50,446 bases of DNA, taken from positions 1-50,446 of the forward strand of contig NZ_JADYTJ010000020.1 of NCBI RefSeq assembly GCF_021531075.1, read 5' to 3'. The position numbers were made by a program, and so were the translations under genes. The notes under the pieces were generated by a model, which did no database searches, had not been told where the DNA came from, and saw only the letters and a list, made by a program, of their open reading frames with translations. Shown one piece after another: positions 18,874 to 27,589 of this stretch. Each line of letters begins with the position of its first letter. Position 1 is the stretch's first letter. This DNA is from Bacteroides caecigallinarum (GTDB lineage: Bacteria; Bacteroidota; Bacteroidia; Bacteroidales; Bacteroidaceae).

Positions 18874-20046
18874 ATGTCGAATACCGCCTATAAACTTATA
18901 AAAATAATGAGGCGCGAGATGCTTCGTATAGCTACAAAACCGATGTATCTGTTTTGTATGATCATAGCACCTATGCTCTGTTACGTGTTCTTTGCCACTC
19001 TGATGAGCAACGGACTGCCGACAGACTTGCCTGCCGGGGTGGTGGACCTCGACAATACATCTACCACAAGAAACATAATAAGAAATCTGGATGCATTCCA
19101 ACAGACAAAGATTGTGGCGCAATACAACAGTGTGGCCGAAGCACGGAAAGCTGTACAGAAAGGCGAGATATATGCTTTTTACTACATTCCTGAGGGAACT
19201 ACAGAGGAAACACTTGCAAGCAGGCAGCCCAAGGTTTCATTCTATGCAAACTACTCGTATCTTATTGCCGGCTCGCTGATTTACAGAGACATGAGAACTA
19301 TGTCCGAACTGGCAGGAGGAGCCGTAGGAAGGGCCACACTCTACGCCAAAGGAGCTACCGAGGATCAGGCAATGGCATTTCTTCAGCCTATTGTAATAGA
19401 ATCGCATGCCATAAACAATCCGTGGCTTAACTACTCGGTATACCTGAATAACACTCTTTTCCCGGGTGTGCTTATGCTGCTGATATTCATGACCACAGCA
19501 TATACATTAGGTACGGAGATAAAGGAGAATACAGGAAAAGAACTGATGGCACTTGCTGACAATTCTATTGTTACGGCTCTGATAGGAAAGATTCTTCCTC
19601 AGACACTGGTGTTCTTCATCATGGCTACGTTCCATAATATCTATCTATACGGATTTCTGCATTTCCCATGTCACGGAGGCATATTCTCTATGATAATGGC
19701 AGGATTGCTGCTGGTATTGGCATCGCAGGCTGTGGGTATTTTCTTCTATGGACTGTTCGGTTCCATGCGTCTGGCCCTGAGTGCTGCATCGCTATGGGGA
19801 GTTTTATCCTTCTCAATATCAGGATTCACCTTCCCGGTAATGGCTATGCACCCTACCCTACAGGCTCTGAGCAACCTGTTCCCGCTGAGGCATTACTTCC
19901 TGCTATACGTAAATCAGGCACTTAACGGATATCCTATAATTTATGCATGGCATTCTGTAGTAGCGCTTATGCTGTTCCTGCTATTGCCTTTCTTTGTTCT
20001 GAAAAGACTAAGGAAGATTATGGAGACATATGTATATCTCCCTTAA
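18874..20046 (+). CDS. ABC-2 type transporter permease (first)
   Basis: Inner-membrane permease of the YhhJ/YbhR type, 390 residues. A membrane helix near residues 25-45 is followed by a periplasmic domain (LPAGVVDLDNTSTTRNIIRNLDA...GEIYAFYYIPEG), then about five helices from residue 190 (GVLMLLIFMTTAYTLGTEI, SLWGVLSFSISGFTFPVMAM). The C-terminal part ends with a typical LFPLRHYFLLYVNQALNGYP. The second permease follows 14 bp later. No ATP-binding subunit is encoded in this cassette. Confidence 0.9.
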   Translation: MSNTAYKLIKIMRREMLRIATKPMYLFCMIIAPMLCYVFFATLMSNGLPTDLPAGVVDLDNTSTTRNIIRNLDAFQQTKIVAQYNSVAEARKAVQKGEIYAFYYIPEGTTEETLASRQPKVSFYANYSYLIAGSLIYRDMRTMSELAGGAVGRATLYAKGATEDQAMAFLQPIVIESHAINNPWLNYSVYLNNTLFPGVLMLLIFMTTAYTLGTEIKENTGKELMALADNSIVTALIGKILPQTLVFFIMATFHNIYLYGFLHFPCHGGIFSMIMAGLLLVLASQAVGIFFYGLFGSMRLALSAASLWGVLSFSISGFTFPVMAMHPTLQALSNLFPLRHYFLLYVNQALNGYPIIYAWHSVVALMLFLLLPFFVLKRLRKIMETYVYLP

Positions 20047-20060
20047 TACTATATTGAATT

Positions 20061-21326
20061 ATGAAACATCAACCGTTTAGAAATATTGTCCGTCAGGGAT
20101 TTTCAAGTCTGTTCCATATATGCGCCAAAGAGCTGAAGAATGTATTCAAGGATCAGGGGGTACTTATATTCTTCATTCTTGTACCTCTGGCGTATCCTTT
20201 GGTGTATGCCTTTATATACACGGAAGAGGTGGTAAGAGACGTGCCTGCCGCTGTGGTAGACAATAGCCGTTCGTCAATGAGCAGGGAGTTTATACGTATG
20301 GTAGATGCCACTCCTGACGTCAGGATACAGTCCTACTGCGCCGACATGGAGGAAGCGCAGAACCTGATCAAAGAAGGAAGAGTGTACGGAATAATATATA
20401 TTCCTGAGGAGTTTGCTCGCAATATCTCGCAAGGGAAACAGGTTTCGGTAAGTATTTTCAGCGACATGAGTGGTTTGCTGTATTACAAATCATTGCTAAT
20501 GGCTACAACAAATGTATCGCTGGACATGAACAAGGATATAAAAATCAGGCGAATGGGGAATACCACTGCACGCCAGGATGAAATAGGTACTGCCCCAATT
20601 GAATATGAAGAAGTGTCGCTGTTCAATCCGCAGGACGGATTTGCAAGTTTCCTTATACCTGCTGTGCTGATACTGATAATCCAGCAGACACTACTGCTCG
20701 GCATAGGACTGTCTGCCGGAACTGCAAGAGAGACAAACAGATATCAGGACCTGGTTCCTTTAAGCAGAAAATATAATGGTACTTTAAGAATAGTGCTAGG
20801 CAAATCACTGGCTTACTTCCTTATATATGCCATGATATCGGCCTATGTTCTGTGTGCAATACCCAAAATGTTCAGTCTGGTACAGATTGCGAATCCGGTA
20901 ACTCTACTGGTGTTTACACTTCCGTACATACTGGCTTGTATTTTCTTTGCCATGACCTGCTCCATATTCATACATCACAGAGAGTCGTGTATGATGATTT
21001 ATGTGTTTACTTCTGTTCCTCTGCTGTTCATCTCCGGAATATCATGGCCGGGAGCAGCAATACCTGATTTCTGGAAAGTAGTTTCATGGATATTCCCGTC
21101 TACGTTCGGCATAAACGGATTTGTACGAATAAACAGTATGGGGGCTACACTGGCTGATGTGCTTCCTGAATTCAGAGCTTTGTGGATACATACAGGTATA
21201 TACTTCATCACCACCTGCATAGTCTACCGCCGACAAATACAGATAAGCCACAGACATGTGGAAGAAAAACTCAAGAAGGTTAGAAAATATTTCCGCCTGA
21301 CGAAAAAAGAAAATATTATACAGTAA
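20061..21326 (+). CDS. ABC-2 type transporter permease (second)
   Basis: A 421-residue permease with the same layout as its neighbour: N-terminal helix (DQGVLIFFILVPLAYPLVYAFIY), periplasmic domain (VPAAVVDNSRSSMSREFIRMVDA, GIIYIPEEFARNISQG), then the C-terminal helices (AVLILIIQQTLLLGIGLSAGT, IFFAMTCSIFIHHRESCMM, VPLLFISGISWPGAAIPDFW). The two probably form a heterodimer. It is the last gene of the operon; a 13-bp-stem terminator follows at 21387-21428. Confidence 0.9.
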   Translation: MKHQPFRNIVRQGFSSLFHICAKELKNVFKDQGVLIFFILVPLAYPLVYAFIYTEEVVRDVPAAVVDNSRSSMSREFIRMVDATPDVRIQSYCADMEEAQNLIKEGRVYGIIYIPEEFARNISQGKQVSVSIFSDMSGLLYYKSLLMATTNVSLDMNKDIKIRRMGNTTARQDEIGTAPIEYEEVSLFNPQDGFASFLIPAVLILIIQQTLLLGIGLSAGTARETNRYQDLVPLSRKYNGTLRIVLGKSLAYFLIYAMISAYVLCAIPKMFSLVQIANPVTLLVFTLPYILACIFFAMTCSIFIHHRESCMMIYVFTSVPLLFISGISWPGAAIPDFWKVVSWIFPSTFGINGFVRINSMGATLADVLPEFRALWIHTGIYFITTCIVYRRQIQISHRHVEEKLKKVRKYFRLTKKENIIQ

Positions 21327-21386
21327 CAAACTGTAAGTTCATCATTATTAACAATTCATCTTATACTTATAAGAGAGAATACTATT

Positions 21387-21428
21387 AGCTTTGCAAATGT
21401 TTTTAAAACCATTTGCAAAGCTTTTTTA
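21387..21428 (+). terminator. Strong hairpin terminator overlapping a promoter-like box
   Basis: AGCTTTGCAAATG (21387-21399) and CATTTGCAAAGCT (21410-21422) form a perfect 13-bp stem, followed by a T run (21422-21427). The left arm contains TAGCTTTG (21386-21393), an exact TAnnTTTG -7 box, so the same DNA could end the ABC-2 operon and start the TonB-like gene at 21434. Confidence 0.85.
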
Positions 21429-21433
21429 TTAAC

Positions 21434-22696
21434 ATGAAATCAACGAAAAGAATAGGCCTGCTCATCATAACTATATTACTGTTTGCTGCATTCAAGGTTA
21501 GTTCATACCCTATCGCAAACAACATTAATGATGAGGCAAAGACAAAATTTAAAGTAGAAATAAAAAACTCAATAGGTGAACCGCAAACGAAGGCGTTCCT
21601 GAAAATAGCAGGAAGAAGCGAGGTTTACAAATCCGACTCGTGCGGTATTATCAATTTTGAATACGAAGTCCCGAAAAACTATAAAAGGACAGCAAATATA
21701 TACTTAAACGAGGATACAAAAAATCCTGAGAAATCATTTACACTGGACAAAGAGAAAACCGAACTGAATTTCTGCATAGACTCTAAAGAGGATATATTGA
21801 GATTTAAACAGGAAAACAGTATTTTCAATATAGAGGGTATAGTAACTACCGAAGATGGAGAACCAATAACAGGGGCTACCGTAAGCATTCAGGGAACAGG
21901 CAAATATACCATGACGGACGAAATTGGCCTGTTTGCCATAGAAGCTGACTTCAATCACTATATAATAATAAGAGCTGACGGTATGGAAAACCTGTCAATG
22001 ACAGTCACTCCATTCCTGATGAACCAGAACGATGCATACAACGTCGTCATGCGAAAGAAAAGTGGTGAGAAGATATACTCAAGTGTGGAAACCATGCCTC
22101 AATATCCGGGCGGAATGAAATATTTCAAGAGATATATTGACCGCAACCTGAAATACCCGGAAGAAGCGAAGAAAAATAAAATTGAAGGTGTAGTGGTCAT
22201 GCAGTTTGTAGTAGAGAAGAATGGCGACATAACCAGTCCGAGGGTAGTAAGGCGACTTGAGTCTTCGCTCGACTCCGTAGCCATGAACCTGATTAAAGGA
22301 ATGCCAAGATGGACACCTGCATCTGATCATGGTGTGAAAGTAAGATGTAAATACTCTGTACCCATAGCATTCAAGATTCCTGTACCTAAGCCGGTAGTAA
22401 TTGATTCAATACCTCTAAAACCGGTAAAAGTAGAAGGCGATTCGACATTGATTAATGACAGTATCATAGCAGTGCCGGATACGTTGTTGTCCGACTCTTT
22501 GATTAATGACAGCATACTGACAGACAGTATCATATCAAAAGGCGACAGCATAGCCCAGGATACGACTCTCATCAAAGAACAACTGATTAAAGAACAAATA
22601 TCAGACGGAAATAAGACAAAGGTGAAAAAGAGAAATATTTTCGTAAGATTCTTCAGATGGCTGTTTGGTATTAAGGATAAAGAAGAGAATATTTAA
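21434..22696 (+). CDS. TonB-like energy-transducer family protein with C-terminal Asp-Ser tail
   Basis: From ATG 21434 the protein has 420 residues; a TTG seven codons earlier lies inside the terminator. An N-terminal membrane/signal segment (about 7-25) leads to a beta-rich region. A carboxypeptidase-regulatory-like domain follows (FNIEGIVTTEDGEPITGATV, about 125-205), then a TonB C-terminal-like domain (YPGGMKYFKRYIDRNLKYPE, GVVVMQFVVEKNGDIT, about 220-305). Unusually, the TonB domain is not at the end: about 110 more residues follow, with Asp-Ser repeats (NDSII, SDSLINDSILTDSII) and a basic aromatic end (KKRNIFVRFFRWLFG). Such proteins normally pass proton-motive energy to outer-membrane receptors; with this tail the role is open. 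It is 18 bp before DPP4. Confidence 0.75.
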   Translation: MKSTKRIGLLIITILLFAAFKVSSYPIANNINDEAKTKFKVEIKNSIGEPQTKAFLKIAGRSEVYKSDSCGIINFEYEVPKNYKRTANIYLNEDTKNPEKSFTLDKEKTELNFCIDSKEDILRFKQENSIFNIEGIVTTEDGEPITGATVSIQGTGKYTMTDEIGLFAIEADFNHYIIIRADGMENLSMTVTPFLMNQNDAYNVVMRKKSGEKIYSSVETMPQYPGGMKYFKRYIDRNLKYPEEAKKNKIEGVVVMQFVVEKNGDITSPRVVRRLESSLDSVAMNLIKGMPRWTPASDHGVKVRCKYSVPIAFKIPVPKPVVIDSIPLKPVKVEGDSTLINDSIIAVPDTLLSDSLINDSILTDSIISKGDSIAQDTTLIKEQLIKEQISDGNKTKVKKRNIFVRFFRWLFGIKDKEENI

Positions 22697-22714
22697 CACT
22701 AAATTTATTTACAC

Positions 22715-24916
22715 ATGAAAAGATTATTCACATTATTGCTATTGATTGCAGGACTTACATTCGGCATTCATGCAGAAAAAGTTACACTGAAAGATGTAGC
22801 CGACGGTACTTACCGTGCAAAAAGCATTTACGGATTAAGACCTATGCTCGACGGCGAACATTATACCCAAATCAGTGCAGACAGGAAAAGGATTGTAAAA
22901 TATTCGTTCAAGACAGGAAAAGAGGTTGGCACAATTTTCGACGTAACAACAGCACGCGAATGCAATCTTAAATCGTTCGACGACTATATAATGTCGCCCG
23001 ACGAAAAGCTTATACTTATTCAGACAGAGACAAAACCAATATACAGACGTTCTTTCACTGCTGAATATTACATCTACAATGTTAAAAACAACAAGATGGA
23101 ACCACTGTCAGATAATGGTCCGCAGCAAGTTCCGATGTTCTCTCCTGATGGATTCCAGATAGCTTTTGTCAGAAACAATAATATATTCCTTGTCAAACTG
23201 CTGTTCGGAAACAGTGAATCTCAAATCACCGAAGATGGAGAATACAATAAAATTCTGAATGGTATTCCTGATTGGGTTTACGAAGAAGAATTCGGATTTA
23301 ACAGGGCATTTGAATTCAGTGCAGACAGCAAGATGATTGCTTATATTAAGTTTGATGAGAGTCAGGTTAAACAATTCTCTTTCCCTTGGTATAAGGGTAT
23401 GGCACCTGAAAAAAATGAATATGAATACTATCCGGGAGCATATGAATATAAGTATCCTAAAGCCGGAGAAGTAAACTCTAAAGTCACTGTACATACCTTC
23501 GATATAAAAAGTAAAGTGACAAGAAAGATGGACCTGCCTCTTGATGCTGACGGGTATATACCTCGTATCAAGTTCACTTCTGATCCTGAAAAGCTGGCAA
23601 TAATGACACTCAACCGTCATCAGAACAGATTTGACATGTATATGGCAAACCCTAGAAGCGGTATCTGCAAACTGGCTATACGCGATGAGGCAGAACAGTA
23701 TATCAAAGAACCTGCATATGCCAATATCAAGTTCTACACAGACAATATAGTTATGATGAGTGAAAGAGACGGATATAATCATCTTTATCTTTACACAATA
23801 GGCGGTAACCTTGTAAGACAAATCACAAAAGGGAAATACGAAGTTACAGACTTCCTTGGATGGAACGAAAAGACAAATGAGTTCTATTACAGAGGATATG
23901 ACAACAGCCCACTGAGAACTGCCATATTTAAAGTTAATAAGAAAGGAGAAGTAACAAAACTTTCAAAGAGAGAAGGTACAAACAATGCTGTCTTCAGCAG
24001 CAATATGGAGTATTTCATCAACACCTTCTCCAATATGACTACTCCTACCCTTATCACCATTAACAACAATAAGGGTAAAGAAATAGTTACATTGCTCGAC
24101 AATAAGGAACTTAAGGAACAGACCAAATCACTGAACCTGCCTCAGAAAGAATTCTTCACTTTCAAGACAAGTAACGGAACAGAACTTAACGGCTGGATAA
24201 TGAAACCTGTAGACTTCAATCCAGACAAGAAATATCCGGTAATCATGCATCAGTACAGCGGACCCGGTTCGCAGCAGGTACTCGACAAATGGGGTATCGG
24301 AAGTTTCGGCGACGGAGGTATGTTCGAAGCTTATATGTGCGATAAAGGATATATCATGGTATGTGTAGACGGACGCGGAACGGGCGGACGAGGTGCTGAA
24401 TTCGAAAAATGTACATATCTGTATCTTGGCGTAAAAGAATCGGAAGACCAGGTTGAAACTGCAAAATACCTTAGTTCGCTGCCATACATCGACGGCAATC
24501 GAATCGGTATCTGGGGATGGAGTTTCGGAGGTTACAACACACTGATGTCAATGAGCGACGGAAGTGGAGCTTTCAAGGCCGGAGTAGCGATAGCCGCACC
24601 ATCATGCTGGAAATATTACGACACAGTTTATACAGAAAGATTTATGCGCACACCAAAAGAAAACGGTGACGGATATGAAGCCGGTTCAGCTATCAGCAGA
24701 GCAGCAAACCTGAAAGGCAGCCTGTTACTCATTCATGGTACAGCCGACGATAATGTTCACTACCAGAACTGTGCTGAATATGCAGAAGCTCTTGTGCAAG
24801 CCGGTATACAGTTTGACATGCAAATCTATACAAACCGTAATCACAGTATTTTCGGAGGTAACACAAGACATCACCTTATGACAAGAGTCAGTGAATTTTT
24901 TATCAGAAATCTATAA
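22715..24916 (+). CDS. dpp4: Dipeptidyl peptidase IV (S9B serine peptidase)
   Basis: Removes N-terminal X-Pro or X-Ala dipeptides in the periplasm. A signal peptide (MKRLFTLLLLIAGLTFGIHA) heads 733 residues. The beta-propeller contains the DPP4-specific motif DWVYEEEF with the double Glu191/Glu192 that anchors the substrate amino terminus. The hydrolase domain has Ser603 in GWSFGGY, Asp678 in HGTADDNVH (with the following Asn of the substrate site) and His710 in NRNHSIFG. All key residues of DPP4 are present, so activity is likely. Together with the DPP5-like enzyme at 4095-6200 it covers Pro/Ala and hydrophobic penultimate residues. Confidence 0.95.
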   Translation: MKRLFTLLLLIAGLTFGIHAEKVTLKDVADGTYRAKSIYGLRPMLDGEHYTQISADRKRIVKYSFKTGKEVGTIFDVTTARECNLKSFDDYIMSPDEKLILIQTETKPIYRRSFTAEYYIYNVKNNKMEPLSDNGPQQVPMFSPDGFQIAFVRNNNIFLVKLLFGNSESQITEDGEYNKILNGIPDWVYEEEFGFNRAFEFSADSKMIAYIKFDESQVKQFSFPWYKGMAPEKNEYEYYPGAYEYKYPKAGEVNSKVTVHTFDIKSKVTRKMDLPLDADGYIPRIKFTSDPEKLAIMTLNRHQNRFDMYMANPRSGICKLAIRDEAEQYIKEPAYANIKFYTDNIVMMSERDGYNHLYLYTIGGNLVRQITKGKYEVTDFLGWNEKTNEFYYRGYDNSPLRTAIFKVNKKGEVTKLSKREGTNNAVFSSNMEYFINTFSNMTTPTLITINNNKGKEIVTLLDNKELKEQTKSLNLPQKEFFTFKTSNGTELNGWIMKPVDFNPDKKYPVIMHQYSGPGSQQVLDKWGIGSFGDGGMFEAYMCDKGYIMVCVDGRGTGGRGAEFEKCTYLYLGVKESEDQVETAKYLSSLPYIDGNRIGIWGWSFGGYNTLMSMSDGSGAFKAGVAIAAPSCWKYYDTVYTERFMRTPKENGDGYEAGSAISRAANLKGSLLLIHGTADDNVHYQNCAEYAEALVQAGIQFDMQIYTNRNHSIFGGNTRHHLMTRVSEFFIRNL

Positions 24917-24924
24917 TGTACTTC

Positions 24925-24969
24925 ACGAGTTGACATGACCATTAACAAGTCTTGTCAACTCGTCAACTT
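24925..24969 (+). repeat. Intergenic stem-loop with short AACT repeat
   Basis: ACGAGTTGACA (24925-24935) and TGTCAACTCGT (24953-24963) form a perfect 11-bp stem around a 17-nt loop. The right arm continues with a second CAACTT, AACT occurring at 24957 and 24965, 8 bp apart. It lies between DPP4 and lipA. It resembles the element at 40803-40908. A weak terminator role is possible but there is no clean T run. Confidence 0.6.
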
Positions 24970-24998
24970 ATTTACCTGTCACCTAAAAACATAATTCT

Positions 24999-25850
24999 AT
25001 GACACACATCAGAAAACCGGAATGGCTTAAAATCAGTATAGGAGCAAATGCCAGATATGCAGAAACAAAAAAGATTGTAGATACACACAAGCTTCACACC
25101 ATCTGCAGCAGCGGACGTTGTCCTAATATGGGCGAATGCTGGGGTAAAGGCACAGCTACTTTCATGATTTGTGGTGCCATATGTACGCGCTCATGCAAAT
25201 TCTGCAATACTTGCACAGGAAAACCTCTCCCACTGGATGAAAACGAACCTGCAAACGTAGCAGATTCCATAAAGCTTATGAAGCTTAACCATGCAGTAAT
25301 CACATCAGTAGACAGAGATGATCTTGAAGATTTGGGAGCTTCACACTGGGCTAAAACCTTGCTTAAAATAAAAGAGACAAATCCGGATACTACCATTGAA
25401 GCACTTATACCAGACTTTCAGGGCAGGTCTGAACTCATCAGTCAGGTAATAGCCACAAAGCCGGATATACTGTCACACAATATGGAGACTGTAAGAAGAA
25501 TAAGTCCGATGGTAAGGAACGTAGCAAAATATGACATCAGCCTAAGCGTTATAAAGCAGATTTCAGAAAGCGGAATAACAGCCAAATCAGGAATTATGGT
25601 AGGACTTGGCGAGAGTAAAGAAGAAGTTCTGCAGACAATGGATGATTTGCTTGAGGCCGGTTGCAAGATTCTCACAATCGGACAATACCTCCAGCCATCA
25701 CACAAGCACTATCCTGTGGCAGAATACGTCACACCCGAGCAATTCGAGGATTACAGAATCATAGGAGAACGCAAAGGATTCGCAACAGTGGAAAGCGGAC
25801 CTTTGGTACGCTCGTCATATCATGCAGAAAAACATATAATCCACAAGTGA
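24999..25850 (+). CDS. lipA: Lipoyl synthase
   Basis: Radical-SAM enzyme that inserts two sulfurs into octanoyl groups on lipoyl domains. The 283 residues include the auxiliary [4Fe-4S] ligands Cys36, Cys41 and Cys47 (CSSGRCPNMGEC), the radical-SAM motif CTRSCKFC with Cys62, Cys66 and Cys69, and the C-terminal VRSSYHAEK with the serine that completes the auxiliary cluster. The octanoyltransferase LipB is not adjacent. The gene is 82 bp after DPP4 and 62 bp before the Nudix-like membrane protein, so an operon is possible. Confidence 0.97.
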   Translation: MTHIRKPEWLKISIGANARYAETKKIVDTHKLHTICSSGRCPNMGECWGKGTATFMICGAICTRSCKFCNTCTGKPLPLDENEPANVADSIKLMKLNHAVITSVDRDDLEDLGASHWAKTLLKIKETNPDTTIEALIPDFQGRSELISQVIATKPDILSHNMETVRRISPMVRNVAKYDISLSVIKQISESGITAKSGIMVGLGESKEEVLQTMDDLLEAGCKILTIGQYLQPSHKHYPVAEYVTPEQFEDYRIIGERKGFATVESGPLVRSSYHAEKHIIHK

Positions 25851-25912
25851 ACAATCATGGTATTTTGTTTGTTGAGAATTTGATATATAATGAAAAAAGA
25901 CAAACAAAACAC

Positions 25913-26878
25913 ATGAGCATGAACCTGAAAAATAAAATTGTATCCATAGGACTTATACCTATAATTATCACACTGATAGGTCTACATTTCTTTCCTAACA
26001 CTGAAATGCTCGGCGTGGGACTACTGTTAAGCCTGATAATGCTTACATACAACATTTTCAGAATGAAGGACCTGAATTTCTTTCTGCTGCTTGGCACACT
26101 AGGTATAGGTACATGTTTTTTTCTCAGACTGTTTTGGGGATATAAATATGTACCTCTGAATACCATAACACCCACTGTAGAGTTTTCGCTCATGGCATTT
26201 GCATTTATATACTATACTGCTCCGGAGTTGTATAAGGACATTGTAAGCAAACTTGGAGTAAGAGTATGCTTTTCATACAAGTTTGAAACAAAAATAATCA
26301 TAATACTCTCGTCCATTCATCTTCTACTCCTTTACATTATAAAGACACTGAATCATGACTGGAGTCCTGAAGGACGCTTTTTCATGATAAACATTGTCCC
26401 TGTATCCATATATATCATATGCCTTGCAATAAATACATTGGGGATACATCTAGTAGCACGAATAGAGGAATCCAGACATAATATAATCCGCATAGCACCT
26501 TTGTGTAACGGTAAACTACTGCTTTCAAAAAAGAATATCGGCTCAGATCATGAATGGGATATCCCTGTAGAAAGAAATTTTGAAGGAACCTTCGATGCCA
26601 GTAAAAAATACGCAATAAAAACAGCCAAAAGAACTATGGGAACAAATATGCAACCACGCTTCATCATGCAATATAGCGAAGAGTGTTCATGCGGTATATG
26701 CAATAACGTTCTCCTCTTCATATTACCATTAAAAGCAGAAAGTGATATAAAGCTAGACGGCAAATTCTTCAGTTTCGAAGAAATAGAAAAAAACATGAAT
26801 CTGTTAAATCCATGCATAAAAAAAGAGCTGGAACATCTTAAAGATGCTGCCAGCCTGTGGAAAGAATTTTATTTATAG
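25913..26878 (+). CDS. Six-helix membrane protein with a degenerate Nudix-like C-terminal domain
   Basis: From ATG 25913 the protein is 321 residues; the open frame extends upstream into lipA but that part has no coding character. About six membrane helices occupy residues 8-185. The cytoplasmic C-terminal part resembles a Nudix fold (IIRIAPLCNGKLLLSKK, WDIPVERNFEGTFDASKKYA, NNVLLFILPL, FFSFEEIEKNM). The Nudix box should read GX5EX7REUXEE; here the segment after WDIP lacks the REXXEE glutamates, so hydrolase activity is unlikely and a ligand-sensing role is possible. The stop overlaps the convergent RsmI-like gene by 10 bp. Confidence 0.7.
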   Translation: MSMNLKNKIVSIGLIPIIITLIGLHFFPNTEMLGVGLLLSLIMLTYNIFRMKDLNFFLLLGTLGIGTCFFLRLFWGYKYVPLNTITPTVEFSLMAFAFIYYTAPELYKDIVSKLGVRVCFSYKFETKIIIILSSIHLLLLYIIKTLNHDWSPEGRFFMINIVPVSIYIICLAINTLGIHLVARIEESRHNIIRIAPLCNGKLLLSKKNIGSDHEWDIPVERNFEGTFDASKKYAIKTAKRTMGTNMQPRFIMQYSEECSCGICNNVLLFILPLKAESDIKLDGKFFSFEEIEKNMNLLNPCIKKELEHLKDAASLWKEFYL

Positions 26879-27573
26879 ATTAGAAAAATACACGGAATTT
26901 TCGATAAATCTGGTAGTTTGCCGTTCCATTCCTTCAAAGTGCGAGTCTTGATATACTCTCCTTCGCAGGTAATATTGGCTGCAATACACAATTTCGTCTG
27001 CGGACGGCAAGCCTTTATTATATCCTCCATCATCTTGTTGTTCCTATATGGAGTCTCAATAAACAGCTGTGTCTGGTTCTCAGAGTAAACCCTGTTCTCC
27101 AGTTCCTTAAGTCTCTTGAGTCTTTCGCCCGCATCTATAGGAAGGTAACCGTGAAATGCAAAACTCTGACCATTAAAACCGGATGCCATAACTGAAAGTA
27201 TTATTGACGACGGACCAACTAATGGAACCACCTTATAATTCTTTCGCTGCGCTATAGCCACCACATCAGCGCCCGGATCGGCCACAGCAGGACAACCGGC
27301 CTCCGAAATAACGCCCATAGAATTCCCTTCAGCCAAAGGTTTTAGAAAACCTGATATTTCCTCAGGCGAAGTATGCTTGTTAAGGGTGAAAAATGTCAAA
27401 TCATCAATGACTATAGAGCGATCCACTTTCTTTAGAAATCTGCGTGCAGAACGCACATCCTCTACTATGAAATATTTTATTTTGGTAATAATCTCCTTAT
27501 TATATGCCGGAAGAACCTTTTCTATCGGAGTATCTCCCAGTGTTACCGGCAATAGATATAATGCTGTTTCCAT
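26869..27573 (-). CDS. RsmI-like tetrapyrrole-methylase-fold SAM methyltransferase
   Basis: A 234-residue SAM-dependent methyltransferase related to RsmI, which methylates the ribose of C1402 in 16S rRNA. Seen: ALYLLPVTLGDTP at the start, HTSPEEI, ISEAGCPAVADPGADVV, VVPLVGPSSIILSVMASGFNGQ, FHGYLP and FIETPYRNNKM. It is shorter than E. coli RsmI and lacks its C-terminal domain, as in a common Bacteroidetes paralogue, so the target is uncertain. I chose ATG 27573 (METALYLLPV); ATG 27582 adds three residues. It lies 16 bp after gldB and overlaps the convergent gene's stop by 10 bp. Confidence 0.85.
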   Translation of the reverse strand: METALYLLPVTLGDTPIEKVLPAYNKEIITKIKYFIVEDVRSARRFLKKVDRSIVIDDLTFFTLNKHTSPEEISGFLKPLAEGNSMGVISEAGCPAVADPGADVVAIAQRKNYKVVPLVGPSSIILSVMASGFNGQSFAFHGYLPIDAGERLKRLKELENRVYSENQTQLFIETPYRNNKMMEDIIKACRPQTKLCIAANITCEGEYIKTRTLKEWNGKLPDLSKIPCIFLIYK

Positions 27574-27589
27574 ATAATTCATCAAAACA

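Noticed and set aside
21413-21433. TTG start of the TonB-like protein
   Set aside because: It lies in the terminator stem; the ATG at 21434 begins a normal signal sequence.
25661-25912. N-terminal extension of the Nudix-like membrane protein into lipA
   Set aside because: The 84 codons overlap lipA in another frame and lack membrane or domain features; ATG 25913 gives a clean start.
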